A stretch of 22,210 nt of DNA from Pseudomonadota bacterium. GTDB taxonomy: Bacteria > Pseudomonadota > Alphaproteobacteria > Rhizobiales > Rhizobiaceae. How positions within the stretch are numbered: the first letter of the stretch is position 1; each line of letters begins with the position of its first letter. Below are positions 17,832 through 22,210 of the stretch, one piece after another. The position numbers were made by a program, and so were the translations under genes. The notes under the pieces are model-generated. The model was not told the DNA's origin. It did not search any database and saw nothing but the letters and a program-made list of their open reading frames with translations. The stretch lies in contig JAEXMK010000026.1 in NCBI GenBank assembly GCA_023444445.1, positions 1 to 22,210 of the forward strand. Reading direction: 5' to 3'.

Positions 17832-18434
17832 ATGAGACTATCAATGAACGGCCAACGCCGCACCCTCATTCTGGCGCCGCTGCTTGCCGCCTTGATGGCA
17901 GGCTGCGCGGGTGCGCCAAAGAACGACACGTTCGATCTCTCCGTCTCTTCGGCGGCGGTGACGCAGGGGCCGTCGCTGAAAAGCCGTCAGCTGCTGATTG
18001 CCGATCCGACGGCGCTGAAGGCGCTGGACAGCGAAAACATCGTGGTGCGGCTTTCGGGCTCGGAAGTGCAATATCTCGGCAATTCGCAGTGGAGCGACCG
18101 CCTGCCGCGGATGGTGCAATCCAAGCTCGTGGAAGCCTTTGAGGATACCGGCAAGCTTGGCGGCGTCGGCCGGCCGGGGCAGGGGCTGGCGATCGATTAT
18201 CAGGTCGTCAGCGATATTCGTGCCTTCGAGATCGATACCGCGAAGAACGTCGCCAATATCGAAATATCGGTGAAGCTGCTGAATGACCGCAACGGCACGG
18301 TGAAGGCGCAGGAAGTGTTCCGCGCCAGCGCCCGCGTCAGCGGTTCCGGCAATGCGAACTTCGTGAAGGCACTGGATCAGGCCTTCGCTGCCGCTACGCG
18401 GGAGATCGTGGCCTGGACGCTGAAATCGCTTTAA
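17832..18434 (+). CDS. ABC-type transport auxiliary lipoprotein (PqiC-like)
   Basis: The 200-residue lipoprotein has a basic start, a hydrophobic stretch and the lipobox LMAGC with Cys25 as the likely acylated residue. The mature part (about 40-195) resembles the PqiC/DUF330 family of outer-membrane lipoproteins encoded beside MCE transporters. Lys26 is not present and residue +2 is Ala, which does not predict inner-membrane retention. It probably docks the MlaD tail to the outer membrane. The ATG 17832 has AGAGGGG upstream and lies 15 bp after mlaD, so it is the last gene of the operon. Confidence 0.88.
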   Translation: MRLSMNGQRRTLILAPLLAALMAGCAGAPKNDTFDLSVSSAAVTQGPSLKSRQLLIADPTALKALDSENIVVRLSGSEVQYLGNSQWSDRLPRMVQSKLVEAFEDTGKLGGVGRPGQGLAIDYQVVSDIRAFEIDTAKNVANIEISVKLLNDRNGTVKAQEVFRASARVSGSGNANFVKALDQAFAAATREIVAWTLKSL

Positions 18435-18435
18435 C

Positions 18436-18463
18436 GCGGGCATTGCCGCCCGTTGATTTTCTC
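18436..18463 (+). terminator. possible weak terminator after the Mla operon
   Basis: The 5 bp stem CGGGC (18437-18441) with GCCCG (18448-18452) and a 6 nt loop is followed by TTGATTTTCT. It lies directly after the lipoprotein stop. The stem is short and the T run is interrupted, so activity is uncertain. Confidence 0.35.
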
Positions 18464-18521
18464 CTATGCTGAGTGCGCTGGATTTATAGTCGTCCGGTCA
18501 CTCTCATAGGCTGGGATTTTG

Positions 18522-19490
18522 ATGCGCTTTTCAGGTTTCTTATTTTCACTTCTTCTTTTTTCAGTCGTTTCCGTTCAATTCTCCGTGGCGGCTGGCTTTC
18601 GTCTTATTGATCAGCCGTCCGATGGCGACGCACCGCCGCTCAAGGCCGCGTTATGGTCGCCATGTGCAGATGTGCCTGCCGACGTCCGTGTTGGACCTTT
18701 TCTATTGTCTGCGACGCGCGATTGCGCGATCCCCGAGGGGACCTATCCACTCGTGGTCATATCGCACGGTTTCGGTGGCAGCGCTTTCAGTCATCGCGAT
18801 ACCGCGACAGCTTTGGCGGATGCGGGCTTCATCGTAGCGGCGATAAATCATGCCGGCGATAGCGCCCTCAATATGAAACGGGCCGGGGACCTAACGGCGT
18901 TGACACAAAGGCCTGCGGAGATCTCCCGTTTGCTCGATCATATGCTCGGCAGCATGGCCGAGGGCCGTTTCATCGATCGCGGACGGATCGGCATTTTCGG
19001 ATTTTCGCGCGGCGGCTACACTGCCTTGACACTTGCTGGCGGCGTTCCAGACTTTGCGAAGGCCGGGCTGCCATGCCCTGACCCGCGCGCGCCAATCTGC
19101 GCACAGATGCTTGAGAAGGGGACCGGTTCTGCGCCGGCGGCACGCGACGCGCGAGTGAAAACAATCGTTGTCGCCGATCCACTCAACGCTTTCCCATCTC
19201 CGTCAGATGTGGCTCAGATTCGTGTGCCGATCCAGCTCTGGAGCTCGGAGCATGGCGGCGACGGGATCAATCCGCAGGATTTGACACGATTGCGTGAAAC
19301 CTTGCCTTCACGACCGGATTTTCGGATCGTGAAGGGGGCAGCACATTTCTCTTTTATCGCGCCATGCCCTGCGGAGATGAAGAAAGCCGCGCCCGAAATC
19401 TGCACCGACGCTGCCGGTTTTGACCGCCAGAAATTTCATCGCGAATTTAACACCGAGATTGTGCGTTTCTTTGACGCCTCTCTGCGTTGA
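18522..19490 (+). CDS. exported alpha/beta hydrolase (dienelactone hydrolase/platelet-activating-factor-acetylhydrolase-like)
   Basis: The 322-residue protein starts with a signal peptide (about 1-24, ending SVAAG). The alpha/beta-hydrolase core shows the oxyanion region VVISHGFGGS, the nucleophile elbow GFSRGG and a C-terminal histidine in KGAAHFSF. The acid is probably the Asp in VADPLNAF or a nearby position. Several Cys residues (in SPCADV, RDCAIP, LPCPDP, APICAQ, APCPAE, EICTDA) suggest periplasmic disulfides. The substrate is unknown; esterase or lipase activity is likely. The ATG 18522 follows CTGGGATTTTG. An 87 bp gap separates it from the Mla operon. Confidence 0.82.
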   Translation: MRFSGFLFSLLLFSVVSVQFSVAAGFRLIDQPSDGDAPPLKAALWSPCADVPADVRVGPFLLSATRDCAIPEGTYPLVVISHGFGGSAFSHRDTATALADAGFIVAAINHAGDSALNMKRAGDLTALTQRPAEISRLLDHMLGSMAEGRFIDRGRIGIFGFSRGGYTALTLAGGVPDFAKAGLPCPDPRAPICAQMLEKGTGSAPAARDARVKTIVVADPLNAFPSPSDVAQIRVPIQLWSSEHGGDGINPQDLTRLRETLPSRPDFRIVKGAAHFSFIAPCPAEMKKAAPEICTDAAGFDRQKFHREFNTEIVRFFDASLR

Positions 19491-19519
19491 GCTCTCGCAG
19501 AAATGGGAAGCGTCGCCCC

Positions 19520-19957
19520 TCAGGCTGCGTCCTGCTGCGACTTCCATTCCGGCAGTGGGAAAATCCGGTCGTAGCTCCAGTTGAAGACAAAAGCATAGAC
19601 CACGTAGAACAGCGCAAAGGAAATATCCATCACCAGCGCGTGGACGAGGCTGATATTCAAATACCAGGCGATGAAGGGCATCAGCACGATCAGCAGGCCG
19701 AGTTCGAACAGCACAGCGTGGGCTACGCGAATGGCTGGCGTCTTCAGCGTCGTGCCTTTCAGCCGCTGCATGGCATGGTCGAAGCCGAGATTATAGACAT
19801 AGTTCCACACCGTGGCGAGCGTGGCGCTGACCAGGCCGACAACGCCGATATCTTCCATGGGCATGCCAAAGAGCAGTGCGCCAAGGGGAATGATGAGCAG
19901 AAGGCCGATGATTTCAAAACTGAGTGCGTGGCGAATACGATCTTGCAGGGAGCGCAT
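19520..19957 (-). CDS. PACE family multidrug/biocide efflux transporter
   Basis: The 145-residue protein has four membrane helices built from two tandem bacterial-transmembrane-pair repeats. Family motifs include E15 in RIRHALSFEIIG, the position of the functionally essential Glu15 of AceI. WNYVYNLGFD appears in the first repeat, RVAHAVLFELGL opens the second, and YAFVFNWSYDRIFP closes it. Characterised PACE proteins export chlorhexidine and other cationic compounds; the natural substrates are probably polyamines. The start ATG 19955-19957 has GGAGAATGAA directly upstream; a longer reading to 20026 lacks such a site. It converges with the hydrolase gene with only 29 bp between them. Confidence 0.92.
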   Translation of the reverse strand: MRSLQDRIRHALSFEIIGLLLIIPLGALLFGMPMEDIGVVGLVSATLATVWNYVYNLGFDHAMQRLKGTTLKTPAIRVAHAVLFELGLLIVLMPFIAWYLNISLVHALVMDISFALFYVVYAFVFNWSYDRIFPLPEWKSQQDAA

Positions 19958-20171
19958 TTCATTCTCCGGTATGTGACCGGGCCGTCCCGCATGCTGTCGC
20001 CGATATGGCCGAGGTCGTCCTCGCACTGGCTCATATAGAGCTTTCGGGTGGATTTTTCAAGCCTGGGGCTTTCGAGCGCTGGGAGTCGTCCGTTTCTCTC
20101 GGGCGCCAACGAAACCGTGATCGGAACCAGACCGGCGAATTTTCGTTATCGCTCATGGAAGGAGGCGTGCC
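19958..20171. other. intergenic stretch without recognised gene
   Basis: This contains the upstream region of the PACE gene and no ORF with both a good start and recognisable content. Overlapping frames on both strands give Arg/Ser/Pro-rich translations typical of non-coding DNA. The AAGGAGG for the next small ORF lies at 20159-20165. Confidence 0.5.
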
Positions 20172-20330
20172 ATGCAGCATAAACCCTCTGAGGGAAGAAC
20201 GATCCAGGCCGCCAACACGGCGAATGTTTCGACTTACACGCCAAGCCTCATTTCCCTGAAGGGAAGTTATGTGGCGATGATATTTCGTCGACCGCTTTGC
20301 CAAAATCCGCTGGATGTGCGGAAGAAATAA
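20172..20330 (+). CDS. small 52-residue orphan protein
   Basis: I do not recognise this ORF. It is supported mainly by a near-perfect Shine-Dalgarno, AAGGAGG (20159-20165), six bases before the ATG. The product is polar at the N-terminus (MQHKPSEGRTIQAANTANVS), has a central mildly hydrophobic part (about 24-39, with LISLKGSYVAMIF) and a basic end (...VRKK). It has no signal peptide and too short a hydrophobic run for a clear membrane helix. It lies alone between the PACE gene and an exported small protein. It could still be a chance ORF; conservation across relatives would decide. Confidence 0.5.
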   Translation: MQHKPSEGRTIQAANTANVSTYTPSLISLKGSYVAMIFRRPLCQNPLDVRKK

Positions 20331-20482
20331 GGGCGGGGCTATTTGCCTTTTGCTTTGTTCGTACATCGAAAATGACGACTGCCGACATGATGATGAGCGT
20401 TAGATGTCTCTAAAGTGTGATTTTCAATCAGGCTCGTCTCCACCTAGACTGGAGATTGCCACAAAAGCGAAGGGAGAATGAC
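20331..20482. other. intergenic stretch upstream of the small exported protein
   Basis: This is more AT rich than the surrounding genes and likely contains the promoter of the 20483 gene. I could not single out a convincing -35/-10 pair. Confidence 0.4.
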
Positions 20483-20731
20483 ATGAAATCAGTTCTCATT
20501 ATCGCCGCTGTCTTTGGTTTTTCCGCCAGTGCAGCGCTTGCGGAATGCGCAGGTCATCAACAGATCAACGCTTCCGTTCCTGCCGTAGACCGTGAATTCA
20601 AAACTGCAAGCATCGTTCCGCCGACGGACCCGGTTGAGAAGCCCGTCGTCATCCTGAAAAAGACCGACCGACTTCCGGCAGCAGTTGCAACGACCGGTGA
20701 GCCCGAAGCCGCAATGCAGCGCATGCAATAG
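20483..20731 (+). CDS. small exported hypothetical protein
   Basis: The 82-residue precursor has a standard signal peptide (MKSVLIIAAVFGFSASAALA) with predicted cleavage before Glu21-Cys22. The mature peptide of about 62 residues has one Cys, is Pro/Lys/Val rich (PPTDPVEKPVVILKK) and shows no known domain. A single Cys directly after an Ala-Leu-Ala-Glu site is not a lipobox. The ATG 20483 has AGGGAGA eight bases upstream. A strong terminator follows at 20758-20800, so this is a monocistronic unit. I know no function; short proteins of this type recur in Rhizobiaceae by my recollection. Confidence 0.75.
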   Translation: MKSVLIIAAVFGFSASAALAECAGHQQINASVPAVDREFKTASIVPPTDPVEKPVVILKKTDRLPAAVATTGEPEAAMQRMQ

Positions 20732-20757
20732 ACAAGAACAATAAACTCTTCATTCAG

Positions 20758-20800
20758 AAAATCCCGTGCGTGAGGTAATCCGCACGGGATTTTGCTTTTT
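20758..20800. terminator. strong bidirectional rho-independent terminator
   Basis: A perfect 13 bp stem, AAAATCCCGTGCG (20758-20770) with CGCACGGGATTTT (20781-20793), has a 10 nt loop and is followed by GCTTTTT. It sits between the + strand exported protein gene and the - strand 62-residue gene, and A/T tracts on both sides let it serve both. Confidence 0.9.
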
Positions 20801-20874
20801 GAAAATGATAGCAGCACGGCATATCCCGTGCTCAAGGCTTGCTTCGCGCGCCTTCGCCAGCGTTTCCACGGCCA

Positions 20875-21063
20875 CTAGCTATCGAGTTTCAGCGACAGCT
20901 GCTTCGGCCCTTCGTTCTTCTTGAGAACGTAGAGCGGGCGGGTGATGATGACTTCCGTTCGCCGCTGCAATTCGCGGCGCCGTTCCAGCGCACGCTCGCG
21001 CATATCGCGGGAGCGGGCGACGACGGAAAGAGCATTTTCTATGGCTGCGTCTGATGTGTTCAT
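20875..21063 (-). CDS. small basic helical protein under an apparent SOS box
   Basis: I do not recognise the family. The 62-residue protein is strongly charged. The centre (about 15-36, RSRDMRERALERRRELQRR) should be one amphipathic, Arg-rich helix, followed by TEVIITRPLYVLKK and a polar tail. It has no signal peptide or membrane segment, so it is likely cytoplasmic and may bind nucleic acid or a protein partner. The ATG 21063 has GGAGG seven to eight bases upstream. The promoter shows TTGACA (21117-21112) and a LexA-type box over the -10 region, which points to DNA-damage induction. The overlapping frame at 20879-21085 is a shadow. Confidence 0.65.
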   Translation of the reverse strand: MNTSDAAIENALSVVARSRDMRERALERRRELQRRTEVIITRPLYVLKKNEGPKQLSLKLDS

Positions 21064-21079
21064 CGCTGACCTCCATAAT

Positions 21080-21094
21080 GTTCACTTTATGTTC
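21080..21094. promoter_or_regulatory. alphaproteobacterial LexA (SOS) box
   Basis: GTTC (21080-21083), seven bases ACTTTAT, GTTC (21091-21094) exactly fit the GTTC-N7-GTTC operator known for LexA in Alphaproteobacteria. Read on the minus strand it is GAAC-N7-GAAC and covers the expected -10 of the promoter for the 62-residue gene, the usual repressing position. Confidence 0.7.
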
Positions 21095-21117
21095 TCATTA
21101 TTGGTGGCTTGTGTCAA
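21088..21117 (-). promoter_or_regulatory. predicted promoter of the 62-residue gene
   Basis: The -35 TTGACA (21117-21112) is a perfect consensus. With an 18 bp spacer the -10 would be AACATA (21093-21088). The -10 is weak, but its overlap with the SOS box supports a regulated promoter. Confidence 0.5.
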
Positions 21118-21351
21118 CACTATGGCACGGTCGTGGGCGGGCAACGATGTGGGGTTGAAGATAAGCCGGGCCTGAGCACGGCACGCCATATCGATGTCAT
21201 GCGAGAGGGGCTCCGGCTACGTTGGGGCTTTCACGACGCGGCGTAGCGTTCCGGCAGTGTCGGTCACGTCACTCCGGTCTGCTAGATCGATTTTTTGCGA
21301 TGACGTTCCGATATGGCGGGAGGCACTGACCCGCCAGTGGTCAGGAGGAGA

Positions 21352-21582
21352 TCAGGAGAGGGGTCGTTGGTCCGGCGCGGGGATGCCGCCGGCGGTGAGG
21401 AGATCGGTGAGATGCTCGCTGGCGAGCGCGACGATGGCAAGGGCGGCCTGCTGGCGGTTCCAGCCGGCATGTTCCGCTTTTTCGATTAGCCCTTGAATGG
21501 AAGGCTCCAGCGCGAACTGGCACTCGGCCTGATAGTCCATGGTGTCGATCGAAAGCGATGGGGAATTGATTGCAGCCCGCAT
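21352..21582 (-). CDS. small hypothetical protein
   Basis: The 76-residue protein of unknown function shows a likely helical core, MDYQAECQFALEPSIQGLI followed by AGWNRQQAALAIVALASEHLTDLL. It is acidic and lacks a signal peptide or membrane helix. The pattern resembles short regulator-like or helper proteins seen in rhizobia, but I cannot name a family. The ATG 21582 has AGGGAGACC upstream; an internal ATG at residue 15 is an alternative start and begins the better-structured part. Confidence 0.6.
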   Translation of the reverse strand: MRAAINSPSLSIDTMDYQAECQFALEPSIQGLIEKAEHAGWNRQQAALAIVALASEHLTDLLTAGGIPAPDQRPLS

Positions 21583-21656
21583 CCTTTGGTCTCCCTGTTT
21601 TCCGACATGCCCATCCTACGCAAAACGCAAATCGGAACATGCACATTCAGAGGCCT

Positions 21657-21693
21657 GTGATATCGCGCAGATTCGAGAGCCTGCGCATATCAC
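21657..21693. repeat. imperfect inverted repeat
   Basis: GTGATATCGCGCAG (21657-21670) and CTGCGCATATCAC (21681-21693) pair over 13 bases with one bulged base. No T run follows, so it is not an obvious terminator. It lies upstream of the 21352-21582 gene and may be an operator or a small mobile relic. Confidence 0.4.
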
Positions 21694-21785
21694 TGGCAGC
21701 GAATCCCCCAGCACGCGGACGTTAGCGGCAAGTCTCGATCGCTGTCAACGAACGTTCGGTAGCGAGGAGACTATCATGCTCGTTT

Positions 21786-22025
21786 TCAGAGCCTTCCGTT
21801 CCGGAATGGTTTTCGCCTCCAGATCAGGAGCGCCATCACATAAAGTGCAAAAAGCACGAACCATGTCACGGGCAGAACCATGAAAAGCGCCGCATAGGCA
21901 CAATTTCCCTCAAAACAGGAGCCGAGAAATCCCGAATCGGCGAGGGCTGCGGATAATAAGAACGCGCATATCCCGCTCCCGACAGCGCCGAGAATGAAAA
22001 GTGATATGTTGATGAGCAATCTCAT
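21786..22025 (-). CDS. small two-helix membrane protein, unknown function
   Basis: The 79-residue protein has two hydrophobic segments (about 3-29 and 46-68), the first possibly a signal anchor. The loop between them holds two Cys residues (GSCFEGNCAYA) that could form a disulfide. The C-terminus is basic (WRRKPFRNGRL), suggesting it faces the cytoplasm. The start ATG 22023-22025 has CAGGGCC just upstream; an ATG four codons earlier (22037) lacks a site. No family is recognised. Confidence 0.65.
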   Translation of the reverse strand: MRLLINISLFILGAVGSGICAFLLSAALADSGFLGSCFEGNCAYAALFMVLPVTWFVLFALYVMALLIWRRKPFRNGRL

Positions 22026-22157
22026 GGCCCTGATCATAGGGATGATTGAGACAGCTTTGCGGAGACGGCGTCACGGAGAGATCTGGACACCTCGAAATAC
22101 CTCCCCCTTTACCAGTTTTCGTGATTCAATCCGGCTTGTGTGATTTGGCAGGAGCGG

Positions 22158-22210
22158 ATGATGCGCGGGCAGCCTGGGTTCTGGGATTTGGACGAACGTT
22201 ACGAGCGGCT
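22158..22210 (+). mobile_element. IS5-family transposase, N-terminal fragment cut by window end
   Basis: The last 53 bases read MMRGQPGFWDLDERYER, the characteristic opening of IS5-family DDE transposases (MRGxxGFxDxDERxxxL). AGGAG at 22149-22153 lies just upstream. The left inverted repeat should lie within about 22026-22150, but I could not identify its exact end or a target duplication from one side only. Confidence 0.8.

Noticed and set aside
20031..20366. 111-residue open frame on the - strand
   Set aside because: No ribosome binding site and low-complexity Arg/Ser/Pro composition; it overlaps the small + strand ORF with a much better start.
21194..21496. 100-residue open frame on the + strand
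   Set aside because: It overlaps the better supported minus-strand gene 21352-21582 and has Arg/Ser-rich shadow composition.

Overview
The window reads as a chromosomal segment of a Rhizobiaceae bacterium, most like Agrobacterium or Rhizobium. The basis is GC-rich coding with alphaproteobacterial families (DUF2865, a STAS-MlaE fusion permease, BluB), a GTTC-N7-GTTC LexA-type box, and rhizobial-style palindromic intergenic repeats. Species is inferred from protein and repeat character only; no database search was possible.

Layout. Positions 1-433 hold no convincing protein gene but contain a palindromic repeat and a structured stretch that may be a phage-type antisense/immunity RNA relic. Then come a DUF1003 membrane protein (434-967, -) and an LTA-synthase/OpgB-like phosphoglycerol transferase (1081-3020, -) split by a one-base frame change near 2596. 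A PhoB-like box (3078-3099) lies between this gene and the divergent nadE (NAD+ synthetase, +). A VOC protein (-), a WD40/TolB-like six-repeat protein (+), a cobalamin riboswitch and bluB (+) follow. Next, on the minus strand, are a DUF2865 exported protein, a second VOC protein in an AT-rich pocket, and a large malic enzyme with a C-terminal phosphotransacetylase-like domain. A metallophosphoesterase of the UDP-2,3-diacylglucosamine diphosphatase type (+) faces a dipeptide epimerase (-).

A compact four-gene operon at 14430-18434 encodes an Mla-type lipid ABC transporter: STAS-MlaE permease, MlaF ATPase, MlaD/MCE substrate-binding protein and a PqiC-like lipoprotein. It probably moves phospholipid between the inner and outer membranes. 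It is followed by an exported alpha/beta hydrolase and a PACE-family efflux protein.

The last 2.3 kb (19958-22210) differs from the rest. It holds short orphan genes with good ribosome binding sites, one of them under an apparent SOS box, and ends inside the first codons of an IS5-family transposase. Three long palindromic repeats (5000-5123, 7702-7824, 13080-13196) each sit between the 3' ends of convergent genes, where they may act as two-way transcription stops. The observations most worth pursuing are the SOS-boxed 62-residue protein, the split phosphoglycerol transferase beside a Pho box, the 52-residue ORF with a near-perfect Shine-Dalgarno, and the structured RNA-like region at the left edge.
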